IMG/VR virus record: IMGVR_UViG_3300031566_005779
Span: 1-31,063 of that record
Reading direction: 5' to 3' (one strand)
Length of the DNA stretch: 31,063 nt
From: a virus
Below the pieces are notes generated by a model. The model saw only the letters and a list, made by a program, of their open reading frames with translations. It was not told where the DNA came from and made no database searches. Position numbers and translations under genes: made by a program. This document shows positions 1 to 8,664 of this stretch, in pieces (position 1 is the first letter of the stretch; every line of letters begins with the position of its first letter).

Positions 1-17
1 TGATTAAAATAACTCAT
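1..17 (-). CDS. possible start of a further leftward gene, cut by window edge
   Basis: An ATG at 17-15 on the minus strand opens a frame (M-S-Y-F-N) that runs off the left edge. It follows an A-rich leader, as most genes here do. A near-consensus promoter element (ATTATTTG followed by TTTG) lies about 25 bases upstream, downstream of the ferritin stop. Only five codons are visible, so nothing can be said about function. Confidence 0.3.
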
Positions 18-65
18 TTTTTTTAAATTTAGTTTACAAACAAATAATTAATTATAATATAAGAA

Positions 66-93
66 ATAATTATTACATACGCAATAATTATTC
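66..93. repeat. AT-only inverted repeat after the ferritin gene
   Basis: The decamer AATAATTATT occurs twice with eight bases between the copies, and it is its own reverse complement, so it can form a hairpin in either strand. It overlaps the 3' end of the ferritin gene. No T-run follows it on the minus strand, so it is a weak terminator at best. It may protect the 3' end of the structural mRNA. Confidence 0.3.
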
Positions 94-645
94 ACCCATT
101 TTATTATCTAAAAGTCTTAACGCAACTTTATCTGTACCGAATGCTTCTAGTTGATCCATCCAGTTTTGCATTTTATCATGCTCTTCAACCTGTTCTTTCA
201 AGTATTTAAGACATAACTCATACAAGATATGATCACTTTTTTTCAATGCATCTGATGCCATATCTTTGATTTGAGATGAAATTTCAATCTCATGGTCGTA
301 AGACATTTGGATAATTTGCGGTAATCCTAAAAAATTCTGAGGAGGTGTAGTTAATGCTGGAGTAGCTGGTTGTACACCAAATGATAAAGCATATGTTCTT
401 GCCCAATCAGCATGTGTTTGTTCCTCGTCTGAATATTTTTTCCATAATGCAGCAGCACCTTGGTAACCTTTATTATTTAACCACATTGACATGGCTAAAT
501 AAATTCTAGAAGAATATTCTTCTTGTTCAATACGATAATTTAAGTAACCCATGCAATCTGCTGATAACAAAGGGTTAGGCGCTTTAACACTAGGTGTAGA
601 AGCTGCGGTATCTCTTTTTACTAAAGTACGTTGTAGTGTTTCCAT
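88..645 (-). CDS. ferritin (non-haem, FtnA-like)
   Basis: This is a full-length ferritin of 185 aa, which stores iron by oxidising Fe(II) to a ferric mineral core in a 24-subunit shell. After an about 30-residue extension absent from E. coli FtnA, the four-helix bundle carries a complete ferroxidase site by alignment with FtnA: E42, Y49, E75 and H78 (in EEQTH), E119 (in DHE), Q152 and E155 (in EQVEEH). Glutamates and histidines with the ferritin spacing make this unlikely to be a Dps protein. It is the last gene of the head operon, eight bases after the connector gene, with base composition like its neighbours, so it belongs to the phage and is probably expressed late. Whether it is packaged in virions, protects DNA from iron-driven oxidation or hoards iron is inference. 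Family assignment is secure; role is open. Confidence 0.9.
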   Translation of the reverse strand: METLQRTLVKRDTAASTPSVKAPNPLLSADCMGYLNYRIEQEEYSSRIYLAMSMWLNNKGYQGAAALWKKYSDEEQTHADWARTYALSFGVQPATPALTTPPQNFLGLPQIIQMSYDHEIEISSQIKDMASDALKKSDHILYELCLKYLKEQVEEHDKMQNWMDQLEAFGTDKVALRLLDNKMGE

Positions 646-653
646 TGTTTTTT

Positions 654-1361
654 TTAATTATTAGTTTCTACTTGTTGTGTAGCCGTCTGTGCTTGATTGA
701 ATGATTCAATATCACCAGCTAGTATTTTAGCTGCCTCATCTACAAATAATTCATTAATATCATCTTTAAATTCAGATAAAACATCAACAGTAGATATCAC
801 ACCTGTGTAAGGATCTACTACACCGGTTATCTCAATTCTACGCGGTTGTCTATAATAAGACAAGATTGCATTAGGTATAGCAAACTCATCATTAGTATAA
901 ATCCTAACCTGTCCATCTTTCAATGTACAAAAGGTTTCACCCCATTCAAAACTAGGCTGCTTCATCTTATCACGAAGAAGCTCATCAACATTGGCTTCTT
1001 CTACCAATGTGATGACCATTCTTCTAGGATTTTTACAGCAATCATCAATAGCTTTACCAGATATTCTCTTCCATTCAAAGTAGTCTGCAGGTAATCCCGT
1101 ATTCGTTGTAAAGAAACCATCTTTCTTCACAAGAGTCACCGGTACATCAGTAAGAATGATTTGGAGATCATCAATCCTTCTTTTTGATTGTTCATCTCCT
1201 TCTTGCTTATTATTGCTTCCGTGTAACTGTCTACGGCACCATGCAACTTGCCCCTTGTTAAAAGCCTCTATAGCTTGCCAAGGTTCTATGTTATCATAGT
1301 CACTACTTGCAAGCTTATTAAGCCTTTGCTGGATCTTGAGTAATATGGTATTGTTATTCAT
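654..1361 (-). CDS. head-tail connector / ring protein candidate
   Basis: A 235-aa protein encoded directly after the capsid genes. The C-terminal stretch around residues 205-225 (DEAAKILAGDIES) and the length resemble the adaptor or tail-stabilisation proteins of crAss-like and P22-like podoviruses, which form the first ring below the portal and close the filled head. The N-terminal 60 residues look helical, and the middle has beta-rich YRQPRR-type segments. Its ATG overlaps the stop of the 48-aa gene upstream (TAATG), so translation is probably coupled. The assignment rests on position, length and a short C-terminal motif; it could be another virion component. Confidence 0.55.
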   Translation of the reverse strand: MNNNTILLKIQQRLNKLASSDYDNIEPWQAIEAFNKGQVAWCRRQLHGSNNKQEGDEQSKRRIDDLQIILTDVPVTLVKKDGFFTTNTGLPADYFEWKRISGKAIDDCCKNPRRMVITLVEEANVDELLRDKMKQPSFEWGETFCTLKDGQVRIYTNDEFAIPNAILSYYRQPRRIEITGVVDPYTGVISTVDVLSEFKDDINELFVDEAAKILAGDIESFNQAQTATQQVETNN

Positions 1362-1507
1362 TATTTACTAGGCTTTACTTTAGCAGCAGGATTTAAACTT
1401 CTATTAGCTGGAGAAGGTTTAGTACTAACTTTAACATTAGCATTCATACTTCTATTTGCGTTAGTAGGCTTAGATACTACTGATGGGAATTTGTTTTTAC
1501 ATTTCAT
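1361..1507 (-). CDS. 48-aa basic repeat peptide
   Basis: A short frame, M-K-C-K at its start and K-V-K-P-S-K at its end, fills the gap between the 392-aa head protein and the connector. Its TAA overlaps the next ATG (TAATG). The peptide is lysine, asparagine, serine and proline rich with no acidic residue, and consists mainly of two copies of a 17-residue unit: KPTNANRSMNANVKVST and KPSPANRSLNPAAKVKP. Such a peptide should bind nucleic acid or an acidic protein surface. The tight coupling, absence of stops and clear protein-level repeat argue for a real gene. Its place among head genes suggests an internal or capsid-associated peptide, but that is inference. Confidence 0.6.
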   Translation of the reverse strand: MKCKNKFPSVVSKPTNANRSMNANVKVSTKPSPANRSLNPAAKVKPSK

Positions 1508-1518
1508 GATATATAAAT

Positions 1519-2697
1519 TTATTGATTCCAATAATGCTCCACTTCCTCCAATAATGCCTTAAGCACATCTTCGTGAATTGGGTTCTTTAAATACTCAACA
1601 ACATCGCTCACATTTCTACCCATTAATGCATTCTTAGCATTATGATAAATCATACCATCTGCTTTAGTAACAATAAACTTGTAGAAACTAGCATCTCTTA
1701 CTACAGCTTTAAGCTTTAATGTTTCCATGTCATATTCTACTGCAGTAATAAAACTTTGAGCAGCTCTCTCTTTATTCCCTTCAATTCCTCTACCATTGAT
1801 GAATTCATCTAAGTTGTCATAAACAACATCTTGTGGAGTTGAGTTTTTATATTGCGTACTATTACCATCAAGTACTTTAGCAATATACATAAGTCTTCTA
1901 GGATCTTTAGTGAAAAGCTTATCAAGCAATCCAATAGCCTTATTCTTAAGTTTTTTGTATTCAGTACGTGTAGCAACAGTATTAACTTCTTTATCTAAGA
2001 ACCATTTTGGTGGTCTAGCTTTAGTCATAGCATCATCATAACTCTTTGCTATTAAATCAAATCCACCTGCTTCAAGCGCCATTAACTTAATTAAATCATA
2101 AGGGTCTGCTTTTGGATTCAAATACAAAGACTCATTACCAACACGTATTGTAATCTGTGACCAGAATTCATGGTTATTAGGTTTTAATAACTGAACCTTT
2201 TCCCAAAATTTCTCATCATTAATATCAATAACATTAGTTGCTAATTCTTTTTCTAACTTAGATACAACAAATCGAATGTTGTGAATAACAGCATCTCGTT
2301 TTTCAGGATCTAAATTTTGTACTTCAGGTGAGAATTCATCTAAACCTGTAATATATCTTACAACACCGTTACGTTCAATCGCAGCAATCTGTTCAACTTG
2401 GTAAGTACCAGGATAAACAGCATAACCGTAATTTTCTAATCCCATATTTTCAGATGTAGCATCAATATATGGCTTAATTGAAATAGCTCCTACAATACTG
2501 TCAAGAACTGTTTTCTTCTTTTTTCCTTTACCCTCTGTTGCATTTATCAATGTCTCAGGTACTTTAGGCTCTAATGGTTTTGATTCAGGTATACCTGTAA
2601 CTGGAGCCGATGGCCCTTCTTTCATGGTTACTTCAGGTGGAGTAACATTATCAGAAAGGTTTCTTGGTAATTGAATTGTTGGTTGATCTTCTTTCAT
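1519..2697 (-). CDS. virion structural protein downstream of the capsid gene
   Basis: A 392-aa protein in the position of the second conserved head protein of crAss-like phages, immediately downstream of the major capsid gene. Residues 1-55 are proline-rich and likely disordered, followed by a lysine patch (KGKKKK, about 57-62). Residues 65-392 form a mixed alpha/beta region ending in a glutamate-rich helix. I recognise no enzyme motif. The gene follows a 120-base gap with two RNA hairpins, which may lower its expression relative to the capsid protein. Structural role is inferred from position; it might be a capsid auxiliary protein, a portal-associated protein or an ejected cargo protein. 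Confidence 0.5.
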   Translation of the reverse strand: MKEDQPTIQLPRNLSDNVTPPEVTMKEGPSAPVTGIPESKPLEPKVPETLINATEGKGKKKKTVLDSIVGAISIKPYIDATSENMGLENYGYAVYPGTYQVEQIAAIERNGVVRYITGLDEFSPEVQNLDPEKRDAVIHNIRFVVSKLEKELATNVIDINDEKFWEKVQLLKPNNHEFWSQITIRVGNESLYLNPKADPYDLIKLMALEAGGFDLIAKSYDDAMTKARPPKWFLDKEVNTVATRTEYKKLKNKAIGLLDKLFTKDPRRLMYIAKVLDGNSTQYKNSTPQDVVYDNLDEFINGRGIEGNKERAAQSFITAVEYDMETLKLKAVVRDASFYKFIVTKADGMIYHNAKNALMGRNVSDVVEYLKNPIHEDVLKALLEEVEHYWNQ

Positions 2698-2729
2698 AAC
2701 TTTTAATTTATTGGTTTATGTTATTTGAA

Positions 2730-2771
2730 CCGGGTAAGGGGTGCAATCCCTTCATAGTTTATATTACCCGG
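2730..2771 (-). promoter_or_regulatory. nested RNA hairpin in the capsid-downstream leader
   Basis: An inverted repeat CCGGGTAA / TTACCCGG (2730-2737 and 2764-2771) encloses a second one, AAGGG / CCCTT (2736-2740 and 2748-2752). The two share bases at the junction, so either a compact two-stem fold or alternative stems are possible. It lies in the transcribed leader of the 392-aa gene, 33 bases before its ATG. Both arms are markedly more GC-rich than the surrounding intergenic DNA. Confidence 0.5.
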
Positions 2772-2781
2772 CTTATATGGT

Positions 2782-2806
2782 AAAAGGGGAACATCACTGC
2801 TCCCCT
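2782..2806 (-). terminator. weak terminator or attenuator after the capsid gene
   Basis: On the minus strand AGGGGA, a ten-base loop and TCCCCT are followed by TTTT, just past the capsid stop. The stem is only six pairs and the T-run is short, so partial termination or mRNA end-protection is more likely than a full stop, as the head genes beyond it have no visible promoter of their own. Confidence 0.45.
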
Positions 2807-2817
2807 AGTTTTCCATC

Positions 2818-4437
2818 TTAGAATGAACCTCCAGTAATTGGATTTCTCATTACAATTTTCAATACTTTCGTAGGATCTTTCACCCAGATAGCTGGCATTG
2901 TTTGAGACATGTACACTCTATAACCATTGAATTGACCTGATGATTGGAACCCTTGAGTTCTTCCCATGTAGTCCATAGTACCATTTTGATACCACCATTT
3001 CAATTGATTATCCCATTTTAATTTCAACAAATAAATGTTGTCATTAGCATTATCCGTTACATCAAAGATGATGAAAGAATAAGAACTTAATGGATGACCA
3101 TCAATAATTGGATTCTCAATGTCATTAGTATGAACATTATCAAATGCAGGATTAATTACAAATTGAACATTAGCTAAGAATGGGATCACATAACTAGTGT
3201 AAGCAAATCCGAACCCTAAGTTCATTCCTTTATTTGTAATAGCACCTATGTCAGCAGCTTCAATTAATAATCCAGCACCACTAGCTTCACGCTTGATAGC
3301 TTCGTTAACCATTCTCATACCACCCATACCGGTTTGTACAATAATCTGACGTTTTGGATCTGGTCCAGTGAATTCAACTCTACCATTGTAGAAGTTATAT
3401 AATTCAGCTCTGAACAGTTCAAGAGAGAAGCTAGATTTGTTATATACTCTTTTGAAAGAGTTATCTAATTGCTTCCAAAGACCTACTGATAATCTTACAT
3501 CATCCGGTCCATCTTGTCTAACTCTACCACCGTGACCCCACATTAAGTAAGTTTCAATATCGGTAGCAATTTTAGTCAAGTGAGCAGACTCCATTGATGT
3601 TAAGAAAGTTCTGCTAAGGTTTCCATTAGCAATAGCTTTTTTCACATAATCTTGTCCCATTACAGCAACCATGCTTTCAATACTTGACACAGACGGATCC
3701 ATGTTTTTATCAAAGTTTCTCCAGATTTCTGTTACAGGTATAGTACCGTCAGCATTTAATCCACCTTTGATAGCTAATTGTGCACGAGAAGATACAGAAT
3801 AATGTACGTGAGCCTCAGCACCACCAACATAGTTGTAAAATTCTCTGAAACCTGATCTAGTTTGGATATCAGAGAATCTCTCTCCGTATTCCCCTCTAGC
3901 AGAAGATTTTCTGAAAAACTTAGTACCGTTCGCTAAGAACTTATTATCTAAGAATTTATAGCTATCATTATTCACTATTTGTACAGTGTAGATAACACCA
4001 TCACCCATAGGAAGAATATCTTCTTCAGGAATGATATAAAGCTCAACTCCATTGTATTTGTCATAAGTGATGATATCACCATGACCAAATTCACGGATGT
4101 TTAACTTAAGTTTGAATGGTGTTCCATCCTGACCTTTAGTAATGTTAGCAGGCTCAATATCTTCAATGATATATGGAAGATCTTGACTAACCGGAGTTTG
4201 CCACTTCCATTCACCACGGATGTTATCTACTTCAATTACATTTTTACCACCAAATGAAGACATTTGATATAAAGGCATTTCTACCTTTTGAGACATTGCC
4301 CAGATATCAACAGGACCCATATCAGTAGGTTCTGCATCCCTCAGCATGTTTGATAAATGGTATGAATCTACATGAGAGGACGCATTGTAATTTGTGTCTC
4401 TCAGAAATAGTCCATTGTTAAAACTTGGAGTACTCAT
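2818..4437 (-). CDS. major capsid protein (crAss-like)
   Basis: A 539-aa protein encoded after TerL, portal and scaffold-like genes, the usual place for the HK97-fold major capsid protein. Residues 50-110 have a typical capsid N-terminal arm pattern, with an extended W-K-W-Q-T-P strand segment followed by DGTPFKLKL. The middle contains a helix rich in MxxxYVKKAI-type residues, expected for the spine region, and the C-terminus ends in a beta-rich region (about residues 440-539). No signal or membrane segment is present. The A-rich leader and the downstream hairpins would allow high expression. Identity rests on length, composition and gene order; the size and pattern fit crAss-like capsid proteins. 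Confidence 0.8.
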   Translation of the reverse strand: MSTPSFNNGLFLRDTNYNASSHVDSYHLSNMLRDAEPTDMGPVDIWAMSQKVEMPLYQMSSFGGKNVIEVDNIRGEWKWQTPVSQDLPYIIEDIEPANITKGQDGTPFKLKLNIREFGHGDIITYDKYNGVELYIIPEEDILPMGDGVIYTVQIVNNDSYKFLDNKFLANGTKFFRKSSARGEYGERFSDIQTRSGFREFYNYVGGAEAHVHYSVSSRAQLAIKGGLNADGTIPVTEIWRNFDKNMDPSVSSIESMVAVMGQDYVKKAIANGNLSRTFLTSMESAHLTKIATDIETYLMWGHGGRVRQDGPDDVRLSVGLWKQLDNSFKRVYNKSSFSLELFRAELYNFYNGRVEFTGPDPKRQIIVQTGMGGMRMVNEAIKREASGAGLLIEAADIGAITNKGMNLGFGFAYTSYVIPFLANVQFVINPAFDNVHTNDIENPIIDGHPLSSYSFIIFDVTDNANDNIYLLKLKWDNQLKWWYQNGTMDYMGRTQGFQSSGQFNGYRVYMSQTMPAIWVKDPTKVLKIVMRNPITGGSF

Positions 4438-4474
4438 TTTTGTTTTGGGTTTTAGTTATTATTAATTTTAATTT

Positions 4475-5773
4475 TTAATCTCTTGTGAAGAAACTTTTCT
4501 TTGGCCTTTGGATAGCCGGACGTTTACGTCCACCATCCAGAGGTTGCTCTTCAGGAGCACTACTTGCACTCAAGTGTTGCTGTTCCGTTTTAAGCTTTCT
4601 TACAGTTTCAACAGTAGCGGCTTCTTTACCGCCTTTTCTAATATTTTCTCTATAGCCAATAGGGTCAGCCAATAACCATAATGTTTCTGCTATTAATTCA
4701 TGATTAGGTTCAACCCATTGGTATTTTTCCAATAAGTGGCCTAATAAATTTGTTTGCTTCCCTGATTGTGACTGATAATTTGGTTGAACCAATCCTGCAT
4801 AAAGCATTTCTTGAGTTCTATTATCTAAAGGCACTTCACCTAGCTTACCTTCTTTAAGAGTGTTATATACATTATCCATATATAACTGAGATTGCTCTTG
4901 CCTTCTCTTATTAGCTGCTTCCTGCTGCATCAATCTTTGATTAACCATTTGTTGTTGCATGTTATCCAACTTTGGTTTAAACTGAGCCGCTTTCTTTTCT
5001 AAGTCACCTCTATCTTGTAATGCTGCAATTTCTTCTTCTATTTCTTCAGGTGTTCCGTAACCTGTGGCTTGGAGGTAAGAGCGAACAGCAAATTCCTGTC
5101 CCGCTTCAGTATCTATTGAAATTTCACGGATTTCATTAGCTTGACCCATAGCTCTAAATAGACTCTTTAAATCGGTACCACCATTAGCTATATACTGATA
5201 AGCTTGTTGCATTTCAGTAGGCATTCCTGAAAAGAATTGTTCAGGTAATTCTTCTTGGTAAGATTGTTTATGTTGATTAAAATTAGCTTCAATTAACTCT
5301 TCCCAGTCAGCAGAACTATAGTCTTCAATCTTCTTTCCGTCATCAAACGGTAATAAGATCTTCTTTTCCATTAGCTTTTTAGCTGCAGCAACAAACGCAG
5401 TTGGTCTACCACCTTTATTCTTCTCATCATCGTCATCAGCTGGTGCTGGAGGATTATCATCTGAAGGAGGTGCTAAAACATCTAAGTCAGTTGGCTTAGG
5501 CGGTGCAGGCGGTATATCGTCATCGGCAGGAGGATTATCCACTGGTGGATTATCTACAGCTGCAGGTGGCGTACCTGGTGCAGGGGGTGTATCATTATCC
5601 TCTTCTGGAGGATTGTCAAGGAACGATGTATCAGGACCTAAGTTACTAAAAACATTAGGTTTTTTTTCTTCATCTGGCAACATCACTGTGTCACCACCTA
5701 TGTTAAAAATAGCGTCAATATCTTCTTGACTCACTTTTTGAACTTGTGTTTTGTCAATAATTTCTTCACTCAT
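4475..5773 (-). CDS. scaffolding-like acidic head assembly protein
   Basis: A 432-aa protein between portal and capsid genes. Residues 1-130 are disordered, acidic and proline-rich, with runs such as DNPPADDD and DDDDEKNKGG. A compact helical region follows (about 130-260), then a glutamine-rich probable coiled coil (about 270-300, QQQMVNQRLMQQEAANKRR) and a basic tail ending KRPAIQRPKKSFFTRD. An acidic, helical protein with a basic C-terminus fits a scaffold that binds capsid subunits. The gene has its own promoter-like element and an AACCAACA box three bases before the ATG. No protease is seen nearby, so removal during maturation cannot be judged. Confidence 0.6.
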   Translation of the reverse strand: MSEEIIDKTQVQKVSQEDIDAIFNIGGDTVMLPDEEKKPNVFSNLGPDTSFLDNPPEEDNDTPPAPGTPPAAVDNPPVDNPPADDDIPPAPPKPTDLDVLAPPSDDNPPAPADDDDEKNKGGRPTAFVAAAKKLMEKKILLPFDDGKKIEDYSSADWEELIEANFNQHKQSYQEELPEQFFSGMPTEMQQAYQYIANGGTDLKSLFRAMGQANEIREISIDTEAGQEFAVRSYLQATGYGTPEEIEEEIAALQDRGDLEKKAAQFKPKLDNMQQQMVNQRLMQQEAANKRRQEQSQLYMDNVYNTLKEGKLGEVPLDNRTQEMLYAGLVQPNYQSQSGKQTNLLGHLLEKYQWVEPNHELIAETLWLLADPIGYRENIRKGGKEAATVETVRKLKTEQQHLSASSAPEEQPLDGGRKRPAIQRPKKSFFTRD

Positions 5774-5813
5774 AATTGTTGGTTTAATGTTATTGAGTTA
5801 TTAATAATATAAA

Positions 5814-5845
5814 CAAATATACTTAATATAAATATTTAATGTTTA
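5814..5845 (-). promoter_or_regulatory. putative promoter for scaffold and capsid genes
   Basis: The minus strand reads TATATTTG at 5821-5814, matching the Bacteroidota -7 element TAnnTTTG, followed by TTTAT as in the promoter at 14330. No good TTTG -33 element is found at 19-21 bases. It lies in a 119-base gap after the portal gene and would boost capsid and scaffold expression over packaging genes. Confidence 0.5.
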
Positions 5846-5892
5846 ATCTAATTTACCTGCATCTAAATAATTTTCTCATTATATAGCTACAG

Positions 5893-8664
5893 TTATTTCT
5901 TTTTATTCGTTTCAGAGGTTTTCGGCTTATCATACTGATTTTTATTCTCTCTGGCAATTACAACATCTTGATTCTTAAGATCTCTCTTCAAAGCCATCTC
6001 TTCACGCTTAAGCTGGGTTTTTACGCCATCTTGAGCTACACGATTATTTTCTTTTTGTTGTCCTAAGTTTACTGTATCTTGATACTCTGCAGTTGCTTTC
6101 ATATCATCCATAGCATCTTTAAAATCACTTTGTTGATTCTGATCTATATCTTGCATAGCACCAAATCCAGCAGCTCTAATTTCAGCCACCAGAATATCTT
6201 TACGGTTTTTCTTCTCATTTTCCGTAGCTTCAAAATCCATAGCCATTTGCTTCTCTTTAAGCGCCTTATCAATTTCCATTTGCTTAAGTTGTTGCTCATG
6301 CGCCATCTCTTCTTGACGTTGTTTAGTTTGCTTTTGCTCAGATGCCTTAAGTGCTACATTCAAAGTACCCAATGAATCAGCCTGCATAATCTCACCTAAA
6401 TCATAAATAGATGCCCCGGTTGTATTATTATTAAGGGACACGTCTTGCAGTTGTTTTAATATATTTCGGTGAGCAGCCTTTGTAGTACAATAAACATTAA
6501 TATCACGAAGCATTAAATCTACTCCATTTATCTCAAAGTTTATTCTTTCATCAGTAGATGTCATATGCTGTAATCTAACTGAAGGATTAGTGGCTTGATA
6601 AAACTGAGCCAAGTCAGTTCGCATCTGATGAACTCTTGGCATCAATTGATCTGAATGCTCAATAAAGTATCTTTCTGTTTGAGCGTAAGAACCAGCAACA
6701 GCTTGTTCAATACCTGTAGCTGTATTGGTTTGACCTATTTGCTGACCCATTCGCTGAGGAGTTACACCAACTACCGCAAACGCTTCTTGTTTAAAGTGAT
6801 TTGCTAATTGTACTCTACTCATTAAACGTTGCGTCTGAGATAAATCCAGTTGCTGAAAATGTTGGAAATTTAATGCATTTTCAGTATTGGAAATACTAGT
6901 GTCTAATGGAAGAATTGAAAAATCTTTCATTGCAGTATAGGCCTTAGCATAATTACCCTTACCCCAATCTTCATCCATAGAATGCTGAGGTAACGCGTTT
7001 TGATCTAATAAAACAACAGTCCCTAATTCATCAACCAAGATATCAGCTATCTGATTATTCACCAGATTAAATCCAATTTGGAAAGGCTTCATTAAGTCAA
7101 CTAATGCAGTAGACTTGACATTTCTATCTGAGAATACTCTACCTTCTACAGGTAGCTTACAACCATAAATAGAATTATCACCCTTAAATTGAAACTTAAG
7201 TGGTTTTATCTGATTTTGATTGATGCCTAAATAAATAGGGTTAATACCACTAGGGTTATTGGCTCCTTGGAATGTAGGTTGGTTAGGACCTATTTTAATA
7301 CCACCCCAAACCTGATTGTTCCAAATCCATTCAATATGTTCACCAAATACAAGAGTAGTCTTATTCTTATTCTTGATAAGAGTAGTGTTGTATATTGGCT
7401 TATCTGTAATCTTATATGTTTCATCCACAATACCAGAAGATACTTCACCATTTTCAGAAATTTTAGTTAAGTATCCTAACATACGCTGAGACTTCCAATA
7501 AGCTTGTGTCACACGCATCATATTACTTGTACCAAAATCACTATAGTCTTCAGACTCACCCATCACCCATTCAACTATATCATTCCCATTATAAACAAAA
7601 TTCTCACGCATCGATGTGAATTGACGCATAGCCAATGAAGGCCCTTCAACATTCCAGGCATGACTCTTGGTTGCATCATAGAAAGCTCCATCATTTTGCT
7701 GACCTGTAATAGGATAAGCAGCAGATCTTATGGGATAATAATACTGAAGAGATTGTAATTGTTCATCAGTCATCTTCCAACCAAATTTGTCTATGATATC
7801 TGACACAGTCATCATTTCAATTTTCCCAACCCAATTCCCTTGAGAGATGTAGCGTACATCAGGGGACTTGTGATAAAAGGTCAGTACTGGATTCCACAAC
7901 TCTGGCTCATAATCATCTTCAAACATATTGAAATGCCAAAACTCACGGTCTGTGATAAGCATGTCCTTAAAGGCTCTTTCTTCAAGTTCATCCATATGGA
8001 ATCGCTCTTCGTCAATCAAATGTTGCTTAGATGCCCACTTCTCAGCAAGCACTTCATAATTCTTAGAAAAGAATTCTTCTAATTCTGGTAAAGTCTTTAA
8101 GTTATCTAATGATGTTTCTTCTGCTAATTTTTGTTGTACTTCTGGATCATCAGGATCAGCTCCTGCTTCAATCATCTTAGTTATTAACTTTTGCTCAGCT
8201 TTTTTAACTAATACATTTTCAATTTCATCTCTCTTTCTATTCAAAACTTCATTGAAGGTGGTTTCATCAAGAGCTCTAAAACTTACTCGTGAGTTACGCT
8301 TAGCAAATTCAGCAACTAACACATTAACAACATTTGGTATAATGGGATAGAACTTTAATTCTAAAGCACCAGCATCTTCTTCGGCAAGCGTATGAACTAG
8401 ATCACGTAACTCATTATCATTCTCAACCAAGTAATCACTTTTATCTATGATTCCTTCAGCTAATTTATAATTCTTCATTAAGCGCCTTGCATTGATTCGC
8501 AGCTGTTTTAACCCTTGCCACTCTAACCAATCCATGTTCCATGCTGCCCAATCATCATCTTTCTCCTTACCTGGAAGAAACTGAAGCGGTTGCGTAATGC
8601 TTTGAAAGCGGTTTTGTTCAACCTTAGCTCCCTTCTTTAACTGTAGTGCGTTATATACCTTCAT
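5893..8664 (-). CDS. portal protein (crAss-like)
   Basis: A 923-aa portal, much longer than the 500-700 aa of many phages but in the range of crAss-like portals. It should form the dodecameric ring at one capsid vertex through which DNA is packaged and ejected. The N-terminal region contains a conserved-looking segment at about 100-140 (FYPIIPNVVNVLVAEFAKRN), and the central region has the mixed alpha/beta portal core with wing. Residues about 760-923 are a long charged coiled coil rich in Q, E and K (from EQKQTKQRQEEMAHEQQLK onward), the likely barrel or a flexible tail. Its ATG overlaps the TerL stop (TAATG). Gene order directly after TerL supports the call strongly. Confidence 0.85.
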   Translation of the reverse strand: MKVYNALQLKKGAKVEQNRFQSITQPLQFLPGKEKDDDWAAWNMDWLEWQGLKQLRINARRLMKNYKLAEGIIDKSDYLVENDNELRDLVHTLAEEDAGALELKFYPIIPNVVNVLVAEFAKRNSRVSFRALDETTFNEVLNRKRDEIENVLVKKAEQKLITKMIEAGADPDDPEVQQKLAEETSLDNLKTLPELEEFFSKNYEVLAEKWASKQHLIDEERFHMDELEERAFKDMLITDREFWHFNMFEDDYEPELWNPVLTFYHKSPDVRYISQGNWVGKIEMMTVSDIIDKFGWKMTDEQLQSLQYYYPIRSAAYPITGQQNDGAFYDATKSHAWNVEGPSLAMRQFTSMRENFVYNGNDIVEWVMGESEDYSDFGTSNMMRVTQAYWKSQRMLGYLTKISENGEVSSGIVDETYKITDKPIYNTTLIKNKNKTTLVFGEHIEWIWNNQVWGGIKIGPNQPTFQGANNPSGINPIYLGINQNQIKPLKFQFKGDNSIYGCKLPVEGRVFSDRNVKSTALVDLMKPFQIGFNLVNNQIADILVDELGTVVLLDQNALPQHSMDEDWGKGNYAKAYTAMKDFSILPLDTSISNTENALNFQHFQQLDLSQTQRLMSRVQLANHFKQEAFAVVGVTPQRMGQQIGQTNTATGIEQAVAGSYAQTERYFIEHSDQLMPRVHQMRTDLAQFYQATNPSVRLQHMTSTDERINFEINGVDLMLRDINVYCTTKAAHRNILKQLQDVSLNNNTTGASIYDLGEIMQADSLGTLNVALKASEQKQTKQRQEEMAHEQQLKQMEIDKALKEKQMAMDFEATENEKKNRKDILVAEIRAAGFGAMQDIDQNQQSDFKDAMDDMKATAEYQDTVNLGQQKENNRVAQDGVKTQLKREEMALKRDLKNQDVVIARENKNQYDKPKTSETNKKK

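Noticed and set aside
846-1094. Plus-strand frame of 82 codons inside the connector gene
   Set aside because: It is antisense to a well-supported gene, with no leader motif and an unlikely residue composition.
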